Below are positions 56,669 to 64,000 of a stretch of 64,000 bases of DNA, one piece after another (positions within the stretch are counted from its first letter, which is position 1; each line of letters starts with the position of its first letter). The position numbers and the translations under genes are program-made. The DNA is from Colwellia psychrerythraea. GTDB lineage: Bacteria > Pseudomonadota > Gammaproteobacteria > Enterobacterales > Alteromonadaceae. The notes below the pieces were generated by a model, which saw only the letters and a list, made by a program, of their open reading frames with translations, was not told the DNA's origin and did no database searches. The DNA is taken from contig MAAF01000071.1 in assembly GCA_002163005.1 (NCBI GenBank), positions 1 to 64,000 on the forward strand, read 5' to 3'.

Positions 56669-56756
56669 ATGTCTCTTTCACTATAGCTGTTCTTATACGG
56701 AATGGTATTAGTAAATAGTTTATTGATTGGGTTTGGTTACCTTAAAATAAATTATC

Positions 56757-58709
56757 TTAAGATAAGGTCGCTAAGAATTTAGCTGCTTTATTAATATCTC
56801 GGCTACGTTTCATATCCGGTAAACTTTTCAAGAAAATTTCACCATAAGGTTTATTCACTAACCTATCATCACAAATCACTAAGACACCACGATCACTAAC
56901 GTCACGTATAAGTCGCCCTACTCCTTGCTTTAAAGCAATAACTGCTTGCGGTAATTGAATTTGACTAAAAGGCTCTCCGCCTTGGCGTCTAACATCTTCA
57001 CAGCGAGCCTGCAGTAAAGGATCATCTGGCGAAGCAAAAGGTAATTTATCAATAATCACACAAGTAAGTTTATCACCGCGAACATCAACACCTTCCCAGA
57101 AGCTTGCGGTAGCAAGTAATAGCGCACTGTCTTGCTCAACAAATTGCTCAAGTAGTTTTCGCTTGGCCATTTTTCCTTGCACTAATAATGGATTATCTAT
57201 ACTTTCAGCCAGAATTTCAGCAACCTGATGCATTACCCGATAGCTGGTAAAAAGCATAAAACAGGCACCTTTACTGGCTTTAATCAGTGGTTGGGCAAGT
57301 TCTGCAAGTTTTAGCGCGCGATTTTTATCATTTGCTTGAGGTAAGTAACGAGGCACGACAAGTTGTGATTGGGTTTGATAATCAAAAGGGCTATCGAGCA
57401 TCAGTTGTTTAGCATTTTGTAAGCCTAAATGCTGAGCAAAGTGATCAAAGCTATTATCTACTGCCAAGGTGGCGGAAGTAAAAATCCAACCAGCGCCAGA
57501 CTCTTTCACAACGGCACTAAACTTGTCACTAACGGTTAACGGGGTTTGATGTAATACCACACTTCTGGGGGTGGTTTCATACCAAAAGCTCATGCCATAT
57601 GCTTCAACATTTGCCATCACGTCATATTGAGCAAGCAAATTAACAGCACGGTCAAAGCAATTATCTATCGCTTCGTTTCTAGAAACACAAAGTTTAATAA
57701 CTTGATAAAGAAAATCTAAATCAGTTTTTAAGTCACTAAATTTTTGCTGAAAATGCGCTTGTCGATGTTTTTCTCGCCAATTACCGCGTTCAGGATCGTA
57801 ATTAAACAGTAAGCGAAATTCTTGACAGGTTTTCTGAAGTTTTTCTGCTGCCCGGCCTAGTTGTTTCACATCAGTTAAACTACTGCGGTGTACTTGTAAT
57901 ACGTCGGTGCATAAATCAACCAGTTGTTTGCTAGAAAAAGCCTCGCCAAAATATTCACTGGCGATATCTCCAATTTGATGCGCTTCATCGAAAATCATTA
58001 CCTGAGCTTTGGGAATTAGCTCACCAAAACCGGTATCCTTTAATGCCATATCAGCAAAAAACAAATGATGATTCACCACAATAATGTCAGCATCACTGGC
58101 TTTTTGACGTGCTCTAACTAAATGACACGCATCATAGTCTGGGCAATCTCTTGCCAAACAGTTATCTAAGGTACTCGTTACAAAAGGAAAAATACTGGAG
58201 TCTTCACTCACATTAACTATCTCGCCAATATCACCACTTTGCGTGCCATTTGCCCAGGTTTTTACTTTAACCAGATCTTGCAACATTTGCGCATCAAGTT
58301 GGCCACGACTATCTTGGTATTGCGCTAAACGGTAGTTACATAAATAGTTTGCACGACCTTTTAATAAAGCAACTTGCGCATTACTCGCCAGCACCTTTTT
58401 AATTAAAGGAATATCTTTATGAAATAGTTGCTCTTGCAGATTCTTAGTCCCTGTAGATACCACTATTTTTTTAGGTTTTTTTGGGTTTAGCGCTAAAAAG
58501 GCAGGGATCAAATAAGCAAAAGTTTTTCCGGTACCCGTACCAGCTTCAACAATCAATGAAGATTCTTTATCAATTGCCTGAGCAACATCAAGTGCCATAT
58601 CTGTTTGCGCTTGGCGAGGGGAGAAACCTGTAATGGCTTTGGCTAAAGCGCCATCATTGGCAAATGCTTTACTTACATCAGAGATTGAACTATTAGTTGA
58701 GGCTGTCAT
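56757..58709 (-). CDS. yoaA: DinG-family ATP-dependent DNA helicase YoaA
   Basis: The 650-residue XPD/DinG-like superfamily 2 helicase has Walker A VEAGTGTGKTFAYL near residue 55 and the DEAH box MIFDEAHQIGDIASE. Four Cys characteristic of the Fe-S cluster are in NYLCNYRLAQYQ and CLARDCPDYDACHLVRAR. The C-terminal motifs IIDKLPFASPDDPLL and QGVGRLIRDVSDRGVLV are as in YoaA. It helps clear replication blocks and binds the clamp-loader subunit HolC in E. coli. Length agrees with YoaA (636) rather than DinG (716). It is on the minus strand without an operon partner. Confidence 0.93.
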   Translation of the reverse strand: MTASTNSSISDVSKAFANDGALAKAITGFSPRQAQTDMALDVAQAIDKESSLIVEAGTGTGKTFAYLIPAFLALNPKKPKKIVVSTGTKNLQEQLFHKDIPLIKKVLASNAQVALLKGRANYLCNYRLAQYQDSRGQLDAQMLQDLVKVKTWANGTQSGDIGEIVNVSEDSSIFPFVTSTLDNCLARDCPDYDACHLVRARQKASDADIIVVNHHLFFADMALKDTGFGELIPKAQVMIFDEAHQIGDIASEYFGEAFSSKQLVDLCTDVLQVHRSSLTDVKQLGRAAEKLQKTCQEFRLLFNYDPERGNWREKHRQAHFQQKFSDLKTDLDFLYQVIKLCVSRNEAIDNCFDRAVNLLAQYDVMANVEAYGMSFWYETTPRSVVLHQTPLTVSDKFSAVVKESGAGWIFTSATLAVDNSFDHFAQHLGLQNAKQLMLDSPFDYQTQSQLVVPRYLPQANDKNRALKLAELAQPLIKASKGACFMLFTSYRVMHQVAEILAESIDNPLLVQGKMAKRKLLEQFVEQDSALLLATASFWEGVDVRGDKLTCVIIDKLPFASPDDPLLQARCEDVRRQGGEPFSQIQLPQAVIALKQGVGRLIRDVSDRGVLVICDDRLVNKPYGEIFLKSLPDMKRSRDINKAAKFLATLS

Positions 58710-58837
58710 GAATAAAAAATAAATATCGGCAACGTTGCTTAAAGGCAGTTAAATCCTACCATTAAGCGAATAAGAATAGCTAAGGATTATATACCCATTA
58801 CCAGTCAAAGTGCAGAGTTTCAATGCTTATTGATTGG

Positions 58838-59077
58838 TTAAATAATCCCCTCATTTAAGGCAATTAACACAGCACGTGTTCTATCACGGGTATTTAGTTT
58901 GGCTAAAATATTCGAAACATGATTTTTTACTGTGCCTTCTGCTAGAAAAATACTCGCGGCAATCTCTTTATTAGAAAAGCCTCCAGCCATTAACTTTAAA
59001 ATTTGGCCTTCTTTTTCAGATAATTTTTCCACTGCAGGAGAAATATCAAAACCTTTATTTATTTGTTTCATAACCAC
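58838..59077 (-). CDS. Truncated NarL/LuxR-type HTH protein (response-regulator remnant)
   Basis: From GTG 59077 there are 79 residues: SEKEGQILKLMAGGFSNKEIAASIFLAEGTVKNHVSNILAKLNTRDRTRAVLIALNEGII. This is a complete NarL-type HTH C-terminus. The receiver domain is absent. The frame continues upstream in phase through GGFVAEPV and, across a TAA stop at 59099-59101, LDAVKILA, which fits the usual linker before the HTH of response regulators. The stop and missing receiver mean it is probably a remnant, though a 79-residue DNA-binding protein could still be made. Confidence 0.5.
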   Translation of the reverse strand: MVMKQINKGFDISPAVEKLSEKEGQILKLMAGGFSNKEIAASIFLAEGTVKNHVSNILAKLNTRDRTRAVLIALNEGII

Positions 59078-59098
59078 TGGCTCTGCAACAAAACCACC

Positions 59099-59423
59099 TT
59101 AGGCAAGTATTTTTACTGCATCGAGCACTGAACTGTTAACCATTGTTCCGATAGCTTTGTTTTGATGCTTATTAGCTTTTATGTCTTCATCCGCTGTTAA
59201 AGCAGTATTATCAGCATTGGTTAGTTGAGTACTTTTACTGGTGGGTGTTAAGTTTTGATTGCTTGACTGATAAGCTGCAGGAATAACAAAAGCGCCCCCA
59301 AAGGCTAGTAACGATAAAATGACAAATAATGCTTTTTTAGCAATTGATGAAAATAATGGTCCTTTGCGATGAGTAACACTTCGGTCAATAGTGAGTTGTT
59401 CAATATCTAAATTGCGGGGGCAT
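59099..59423 (-). pseudogene. N-terminal remnant of an HlyD-like adaptor fused to response-regulator coding sequence
   Basis: An ATG at 59423 with a ribosome-binding site is followed by a CCCCC run that shifts the frame; one base fewer would give MPR then LDIEQLTIDRSVTHRKG, a membrane helix (ALFVILSLLAFGGAFVIP) and a Ser/Thr/Asn-rich periplasmic stretch, as in HlyD/MacA-type adaptors. After NKAIGTMVNS the frame passes directly into SVLDAVKILA and a TAA, the linker of the NarL-type protein. The downstream adaptor domains and the receiver domain are absent. This is best read as a deletion that joined two genes in frame, later hit by a frameshift and a stop. The HlyD call is by pattern only. Confidence 0.5.
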
Positions 59424-59426
59424 TAT

Positions 59427-59450
59427 ATTCTCCTAATAAGTTAGGAGAAT
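59427..59450. promoter_or_regulatory. Perfect 10-bp inverted repeat overlapping a ribosome-binding site
   Basis: ATTCTCCTAA, a TAAG spacer, then TTAGGAGAAT. On the minus strand it contains the AGGAG for the adaptor remnant, and on the plus strand AGGAGA precedes an ATG at 59449 with a 13-codon ORF. It may be an operator or an RNA hairpin hiding the ribosome-binding site. Confidence 0.4.
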
Positions 59451-59533
59451 GATAAGAATTGTCAGCTTAGTCAAACAGTGCCAAAAGTAATGCTTTTCTG
59501 TCAATCAATGAGTGACTTTTGGCTACTCTGTCA

Positions 59534-59902
59534 TTATGCGTATAAATCGAGGTGTTTAGGTTTATTCTTTTTCTGGTCAGCTTGTCCATCTGACTGTTCT
59601 GACTCTGTTGATTGTTGGGCTGATTCCTGAGCTGATAAGTCAGCGTCCTTAGATTCTGGCTCTTTTATTACCGTTTCTTGTTGAGCATGCTGCTCTTCCT
59701 TATTATCCTGTTTAGCCTCTTGCTGGCTGGAGTGGTATTGATCTTCTTCCGTGGTAAAATAATATTCATGGTTTTCAATGTGATCAGAGTCTTGACTAAG
59801 CTTGCTGTTAGCAGCTTCTTTGAGTAATGCCTTAACCTTTAAGCTTGCTGGCTTAATCGGTACAGGGACTACACGTGTTAGTTGAGTAGTAAAAATATCC
59901 AT
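59534..59902 (-). CDS. Hypothetical hydrophilic protein, 122 residues
   Basis: This starts MDIFTTQLTRVVPVPIKPASLKVKALLKEAAN, a moderately conserved-looking segment, then becomes rich in Gln, Glu, Ser and Asp (residues 45-115), probably disordered, and ends KPKHLDLYA. The GGAGGAAC ribosome-binding site just upstream is strong, arguing for a real gene. I have the impression that similar small proteins occur in other Alteromonadales but cannot confirm it. Function unknown. It is followed downstream by the remnant locus. Confidence 0.65.
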   Translation of the reverse strand: MDIFTTQLTRVVPVPIKPASLKVKALLKEAANSKLSQDSDHIENHEYYFTTEEDQYHSSQQEAKQDNKEEQHAQQETVIKEPESKDADLSAQESAQQSTESEQSDGQADQKKNKPKHLDLYA

Positions 59903-59942
59903 TCTTAGTTCCTCCGCAATTTGAAAGTCACAAATAAATAAC

Positions 59943-59989
59943 TATACCCAAGCTACTTGAAGATGCGTATTTCAGGTAGCTTGGGTATA
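59943..59989. repeat. TATACCC-type palindrome, bare form
   Basis: TATACCCAAGCTACTTGAA pairs with TTCAGGTAGCTTGGGTATA (18 of 19) around a nine-base loop. The ends equal those of the TATACCC elements without any interior. It lies upstream of the hydrophilic protein gene. Confidence 0.75.
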
Positions 59990-60255
59990 TATTGCAATAC
60001 CATGTTATCGACTATTCGCTGAAAATCTTTAGGCTGTAAATTTTACCTGACCCACACAATCAATTTAGAGTAATAACTTTAAGCAAGATTCATATAACAA
60101 ATCATAATAAAAAACCCTTATTTATTACTTGCAGGCATCTTAATTAAACAGTAGTGTTAACAGCATCAGAACAAATTATTTTTCTACCTGTTAATTTAAT
60201 TTTAGATTACCATCAAGTTAACAGCAAATTACCTACTATTAGAGACTTTTTAACC

Positions 60256-60303
60256 ATGATTATTAACCTGAATCGCCGACATCATCACCATCATTACAAC
60301 TAG
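60256..60303 (+). CDS. hisL: his operon leader peptide
   Basis: Sixteen codons read MIINLNRRHHHHHYN and TAG: five consecutive His codons in a 15-residue peptide, the classical leader for transcription attenuation of the his operon. It lies 260 bases upstream of hisG and before a terminator/antiterminator region. When charged histidyl-tRNA is low, the ribosome stalls at the His run and the terminator is avoided. Confidence 0.9.
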   Translation: MIINLNRRHHHHHYN

Positions 60304-60333
60304 CCCATTCAGGTTTACTTAATAAGTAAATTA

Positions 60334-60356
60334 CTGAAGGGCAACTGGCCTTTCAG
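60334..60356 (+). promoter_or_regulatory. Leader hairpin in the his attenuator region
   Basis: CTGAAGG, an eight-base loop and CCTTTCAG lie between the leader peptide and the terminator and may be part of the alternating antitermination structure. The competing pairings cannot be settled by eye. Confidence 0.5.
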
Positions 60357-60407
60357 TGGTTTAAATAAGCATAATACATCCTCTTAATAGAAGTAACTGT
60401 AATTGCT

Positions 60408-60444
60408 AAACCCCCGAAAGAGTCACGACTCTCTCGGGGGTTTT
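60408..60444 (+). terminator. his attenuator terminator
   Basis: AAACCCCCGA, an internal stem AGAGT/ACTCT and TCGGGGGTTTT form a GC-rich hairpin with a T run. It lies 72 bases before hisG and downstream of the histidine-rich leader peptide. Confidence 0.9.
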
Positions 60445-60515
60445 CGCATTTTAGCGAATAATAAATTGTATATACATGACGAATTTTAAGATTAAAAATG
60501 ATAGGAATTAACATT

Positions 60516-61418
60516 ATGAGCACATCAGAGCCACGTTTACGCATTGCCATGCAAAAGTCAGGACGCCTAAGTGAAGATACCCAAAAAATCCTTAAGCTTT
60601 GTGGATTAAAGTTAAATCTGAGCGATAGAAGATTATTAGCTCATGTAAGTAATATGCCTATTGATATTATGCGTGTACGTAGTAGCGATATTCCCGGTTT
60701 GGTTATGGACGGCGTTTGTGATTTAGGCATCGTTGGTGATAACACGCTCGAAGAAGAAGAGTTAGATCGCCAATTAAAAGGCAATAAATCTGACTACATT
60801 CGCACTACCTCTTTAGATTTTGGCGGTTGTCGTTTTTCAATTGCGATGCCTGAAGAATTCGAATACACGGGCTTAGCCTGTTTAGACGGCTTACGTTTTG
60901 CTACAACTTACCCGCAACTATTAAACCGCTTTGCTAAAGCAAATGGCATTAACGTGGAGTTTTGTTTGTTAAAGGGCTCGGTTGAAGTAGCACCTCGCGT
61001 TGGCTTAGCTGACGGTATTTGTGACTTAGTTTCTACTGGCGCAACGCTTGAGGCTAATGGCTTAAAAGAAGTAGCTGAAGTTTTCCGTTCAAAAGCGTCA
61101 CTGATTCAACGAGCAGACCCTTTATGTGAAGAAAAACAAGCCATTCTAGATACGTTATTACCACGTATTCACGGCGTAATGAAGGCGAAAGAAAGCAAAT
61201 ACATTATGCTGCACGCACCAAAAAACAAAATAGCTGAAGTCAGCAAATTAATGCCTGGCACAGAAACCCCCACTGTTTTGCCACTTGCTGAGCGTGACGA
61301 TATGGTCGCTGTGCACGTAGTAGCAACAGAAACATTCTTTTGGGAAACCATGGAACAATTAAAAGCCTTAGGTTGTCACTCTATCCTAGTGATGCCAATT
61401 GAGAAGATGATGGGCTAA
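60516..61418 (+). CDS. hisG: ATP phosphoribosyltransferase
   Basis: HisG condenses ATP with PRPP in the first step of histidine synthesis. The 300-residue long-form enzyme reads [24 protein letters not shown] at the N-terminus, [30 protein letters not shown], then [31 protein letters not shown]. The C-terminal regulatory domain ([21 protein letters not shown]) is present for histidine feedback. ATG 60516 is chosen, with AGGA nine bases upstream; an in-frame ATG at 60498 would add six residues. It is the first structural gene after the attenuator. Confidence 0.96.
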   Translation: MSTSEPRLRIAMQKSGRLSEDTQKILKLCGLKLNLSDRRLLAHVSNMPIDIMRVRSSDIPGLVMDGVCDLGIVGDNTLEEEELDRQLKGNKSDYIRTTSLDFGGCRFSIAMPEEFEYTGLACLDGLRFATTYPQLLNRFAKANGINVEFCLLKGSVEVAPRVGLADGICDLVSTGATLEANGLKEVAEVFRSKASLIQRADPLCEEKQAILDTLLPRIHGVMKAKESKYIMLHAPKNKIAEVSKLMPGTETPTVLPLAERDDMVAVHVVATETFFWETMEQLKALGCHSILVMPIEKMMG

Positions 61419-61435
61419 ATTCATTTACCTCATTG

Positions 61436-61518
61436 CTAGTGAGCGTAAGTTCGGCATTGGAAGTACTCAGTGACTATCGTCAGCTCTGTGCTACCGCTTT
61501 ACACATACAGTCACTAGC
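61436..61518 (+). other. hisG-hisD spacer with an inverted repeat
   Basis: The 167-base gap is unusually long for a his operon. GCTAGTGA at 61436 and TCACTAGC at 61511 are complementary and could fold the intervening 67 bases. No coding sequence is seen. It could be a relic of a small repeat. Confidence 0.3.
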
Positions 61519-61585
61519 GTCGAGATAAAAGAATTATTGCAAAAAAATTAATACAAGTGTTGTAAATTAATACCGAGAAATAATT

Positions 61586-62890
61586 ATGATTAATCAACTA
61601 ATCAATTGGCAAGAACTATCAGCGCAACAAAAAAAGAGCGCACTTGCTCGACCTGCAATAGCAGACAGTGCTTTATTATCAACGCAAGTTGCCAATATTT
61701 TAGCGCGAGTTAAAAGTCAAGGTGATAAGGCAATTTTTGCGTTAACTGAGCAATTTGATGGCATTGCGCTTAACACCTTAGCTGTCTCTTCAGAACAGGT
61801 TTCTAAAGCGAAGTTGGCTCTAACAGATAAACGCACAAAAGCAATTAGCACGGCTTACCAACAAATAAAGTCATTTCATAGCGCGCAAAAAGCTTCTGAT
61901 ATTACTGTTGAAACAACACCTGGTGTTAAATGCACGTTAAAAACGGAAGCTATTGAAAGTGTTGGTTTATACATTCCAGCAGGCTCTGCTCCATTACCTT
62001 CTACGGTATTGATGTTAGGCGTACCTGCACAGCTTACTGGCTGTCAACGTACAGTGCTTGTTTGTCCTCCTGATAAAAATGGCCAATTAGCTGACGAAAT
62101 TTTAGTGGCTGCTGATCTTTGTGGTATTACAGAAATATATACCGTTGGTGGCGCACAAGCTATTGCGGCACTCGCTTACGGCACAGAAACAATTCCTGCG
62201 GTAAATAAAGTTTTTGGACCAGGAAATCGTTATGTTACTGAAGCTAAAACTCAGCTGTCGCAACAAGTTGCAGGTTTTGCTATTGACATGCCAGCAGGCC
62301 CGTCTGAAGTATTAGTTATAGCCGATGACCAAGCAAACCCAGCATTTATAGCAGCCGATTTATTATCACAAGCTGAGCATGGCGTAGATAGCCAGGTAAT
62401 ATTACTCAGTGATAGCCAGTCTTTAATCACAAAAGTGAAAAGTGAATTAGAACAGCAACTGACCTTGTTATCTCGCTGTAAAATTGCAGAGCAAGCATTA
62501 AAGCAATCTCGTTTAATTCTTACTATAGATTTAGCGCAGGCCGTGGAAGTATCAAATGAATACGGACCCGAGCATTTAATCATTCAAACAGAAGATGCAC
62601 CCGCATTACTCAGTAAATTACGAAATGCGGGTTCAATATTTGTAGGTGCTTATACGCCAGAGTCTGCGGGTGATTACGCCAGTGGTACTAACCATGTTTT
62701 ACCAACGTATGGTTACTCAAAAGTTATTTCAAGTTTATCTTTAGCTGACTTTTCTCGTCGTTATACCGTACAAGAGATAACAAAAGCGGGTTTACAAAGT
62801 TTAGCTGAATGCATTATTGAGTTAACAGATGCTGAAGGTTTAGATGCGCACCAGCGCGCCGTAACAATTCGCTTAGAAGAAGGTAGTTAG
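61586..62890 (+). CDS. hisD: Histidinol dehydrogenase
   Basis: HisD performs the last two oxidations from histidinol to histidine using NAD+ and Zn. The 434-residue protein has the family stretches EAIESVGLYIPAGSAPLPSTVLMLG, VYTVGGAQAIAALAYGTETIP-like context, KVFGPGNRYVTEAKTQL and AIDMPAGPSEVLVIADD, and ends with active-site VLPTYGYSKVISSLSLADF. E. coli HisD is also 434 residues. It follows hisG after a 167-base gap, and hisC starts two bases after its stop. Confidence 0.96.
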   Translation: MINQLINWQELSAQQKKSALARPAIADSALLSTQVANILARVKSQGDKAIFALTEQFDGIALNTLAVSSEQVSKAKLALTDKRTKAISTAYQQIKSFHSAQKASDITVETTPGVKCTLKTEAIESVGLYIPAGSAPLPSTVLMLGVPAQLTGCQRTVLVCPPDKNGQLADEILVAADLCGITEIYTVGGAQAIAALAYGTETIPAVNKVFGPGNRYVTEAKTQLSQQVAGFAIDMPAGPSEVLVIADDQANPAFIAADLLSQAEHGVDSQVILLSDSQSLITKVKSELEQQLTLLSRCKIAEQALKQSRLILTIDLAQAVEVSNEYGPEHLIIQTEDAPALLSKLRNAGSIFVGAYTPESAGDYASGTNHVLPTYGYSKVISSLSLADFSRRYTVQEITKAGLQSLAECIIELTDAEGLDAHQRAVTIRLEEGS

Positions 62891-62892
62891 TT

Positions 62893-64000
62893 ATGACCTC
62901 GCCAGTAAATGACGCATCAGAAAGTAATACATTAGTAACTAACACCTTAGTAGATAAGTTAGCAAGAGAAGAGCTAGTAGATATGGTGCCTTATCAATCT
63001 GCTAGACGTCTTTTTGCAAGCGGTGATAATGATCAAGCCAATAGCAGAACTTGGTTGAATGCCAATGAAGCGCCCGGTCAAGGTCAGTATCAATTAAGCA
63101 GCGAGAATATTAATCGTTACCCTGATTTTCAACCGCAAGCACTATTAAATGCTTATAGTAATTATTGTAACTTACCTGTTGATAATATACTGGCAACTCG
63201 CGGCGCAGATGAAGGTATTGAATTAATTATTCGTAGTTTCTGTCGTGCTTATCAAGACAGCGTTCTTATCTGTCCGCCAACTTATGGTATGTATGCAATC
63301 AGCGCAGAAAATCACGGTGCTGGTATTATTAGCGTACCATTAGTTAATACCACAGAGGCAAAATATCAGCTAGATCTTGAAGGGTTGGAGCAACAAGTGG
63401 GAAAAGCAAAAGTTGTCTTTTTATGCTCACCTGGAAACCCTACAGGTAATACCTTACCATCAGCACAAATTAAAGCCGCAATTGATATTTTTAAAGACAG
63501 CGCTATGGTTGTTGTAGATGAAGCCTATTATGAGTATACCAATAAAGAATTGGGTGCTGAGCAAGTAAATAATAAACTCATTAGCCAATGTGATAATGTG
63601 ATTATACTAAGAACCTTATCAAAAGCTTTTGCCTTAGCCGGTTTGCGCTGTGGTTTTACTTTATCGAGTAAAGAGGTTATCACACTACTAAGTAAGGTTA
63701 TTGCGCCTTACCCTATTGCAGCACCTGTAGCTGAAATTGCCAGCAAGGCATTAACGAATGATTTAGGCGTTATGCAAGCCAGAGTAAATTCTGCTCATAG
63801 TTTACGTGAGCAGTTGAGTGAATGGCTGAAGCAACAAAAGTGGTGTAGCGAAGTTTTTAACAGCGACGCTAACTTTGTACTATTTCGTTGTAATAATATC
63901 GATGAAAAAAACAAAGTTTTTAACTTTCTAGTAGAACATAACATCTTAATTCGTGATCAGTCCAAGCAACTACAGCTTGATAATTGCCTTCGAATTAGTA
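62893..64000 (+). CDS. hisC: Histidinol-phosphate aminotransferase (runs off the window)
   Basis: The frame opens at ATG 62893 and is open to the right edge, giving 369 codons without a stop, so the gene is partial. The protein reads YQSARRLFASG, NANEAPGQGQY, RYPDFQPQALLNAY, ATRGADEGIELIIRSFC and FLCSPGNPTGNTLP. The PLP lysine is in LRTLSKAFALAGLRCGF (Lys244). This is the class I/II aminotransferase HisC, converting imidazole acetol phosphate to histidinol phosphate. It starts two bases after the hisD stop, showing translational coupling. E. coli HisC is 356 residues; the N-terminus here has an extra 25 or so. Confidence 0.95.
   Translation, partial: MTSPVNDASESNTLVTNTLVDKLAREELVDMVPYQSARRLFASGDNDQANSRTWLNANEAPGQGQYQLSSENINRYPDFQPQALLNAYSNYCNLPVDNILATRGADEGIELIIRSFCRAYQDSVLICPPTYGMYAISAENHGAGIISVPLVNTTEAKYQLDLEGLEQQVGKAKVVFLCSPGNPTGNTLPSAQIKAAIDIFKDSAMVVVDEAYYEYTNKELGAEQVNNKLISQCDNVIILRTLSKAFALAGLRCGFTLSSKEVITLLSKVIAPYPIAAPVAEIASKALTNDLGVMQARVNSAHSLREQLSEWLKQQKWCSEVFNSDANFVLFRCNNIDEKNKVFNFLVEHNILIRDQSKQLQLDNCLRIS

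Noticed and set aside
58788-58825. TATACCCATTACCAG sequence upstream of the NarL-type remnant
   Set aside because: It starts like the TATACCC repeats but the match stops after seven or eight bases and there is no complementary end.
1-64000. CRISPR arrays, prophage, IS transposases, tRNA or rRNA genes
   Set aside because: No spacer-repeat pattern, integrase, transposase, capsid or conserved RNA sequence was recognised. A tRNAscan/Infernal run would be needed to exclude small RNAs.

Overview
This is an AT-rich chromosomal segment from a marine gammaproteobacterium of the Alteromonadales, most likely Colwellia or a close relative. The identification is inferred from AT-biased coding sequence, the gammaproteobacterial gene order tkt-epd-pgk-fba, a his operon behind a histidine-rich leader peptide, an ettA/gcvR/yoaA neighbourhood, several porins, BCCT and Na+-coupled transporters, and chemoreceptors. 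I see no phage, plasmid, IS transposase, CRISPR, tRNA or rRNA. Most of the window is housekeeping core, with accessory stretches at 1-2.4 kb, 23.9-24.7 kb, 35.6-42.6 kb and 58.8-60.0 kb.

Layout. 1-2355: a small island with a secreted beta-barrel-like protein, an NTF2/SnoaL-like protein and a 57-residue ORF, flanked by near-identical 92-bp direct repeats that each carry a terminator. 2.5-8.3 kb: an FNR-box-preceded universal stress protein, an NRDE protein, a phosphoribosyltransferase, then FNR box-gbsR-cydAB (short, cyanide-insensitive-type bd oxidase). 8.5-11.2 kb: a dCache chemoreceptor and a periplasmic binding protein. 11.6-20.4 kb: a glycine/serine module with a Na+:alanine/glycine symporter and gcvT on the minus strand, an XRE-cupin regulator, and glyA-gcvH-gcvP on the plus strand. 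Two copies of a 16-bp palindrome (GTTTCCWATAGGAAAC) lie in the two control regions. 20.5-27.3 kb: two porins, an FKBP, a lipoprotein, a Zn alcohol dehydrogenase, dispersed repeats and a TauE/SafE exporter.

27.9-33.6 kb: a catabolic cluster (RidA, BCCT transporter, M19 dipeptidase-like protein, aldehyde dehydrogenase) with a divergent LysR regulator. 33.9-45.3 kb: a chemoreceptor; a repeat-rich intergenic region; an uncharacterised 569-residue protein plus a DUF3726 protein; fdhD with a YdeP/FdhF-like molybdenum oxidoreductase; and a membrane sensor that resembles a histidine kinase but has lost its phospho-accepting histidine. 45.5-51.4 kb: tkt, epd, pgk and class II fba, with a helically phased 11-bp repeat between pgk and fba. 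51.5-58.7 kb: a DUF481 protein, two small unknowns, ettA, a PilZ protein, gcvR and yoaA. 58.8-59.4 kb: a decayed locus in which an HlyD-like N-terminus is joined in frame to a NarL-type response-regulator C-terminus. 59.5-64 kb: a hydrophilic small protein, then the his operon (leader and attenuator, hisG, hisD, hisC running off the end).

Themes. Glycine appears three times: import, cleavage and SHMT under an apparent local repressor, with GcvR encoded 36 kb away. The energy genes suggest oxygen-responsive control (FNR boxes before usp and gbsR-cydAB). Palindromic dispersed repeats with TATACCC or ATACCAA ends recur in the intergenic regions, and some copies share an internal core. The best candidates for undescribed biology are the 36.9-42.6 kb molybdoenzyme neighbourhood, the pseudokinase sensor, the XRE-cupin palindrome regulon and the 11-bp phased repeat.
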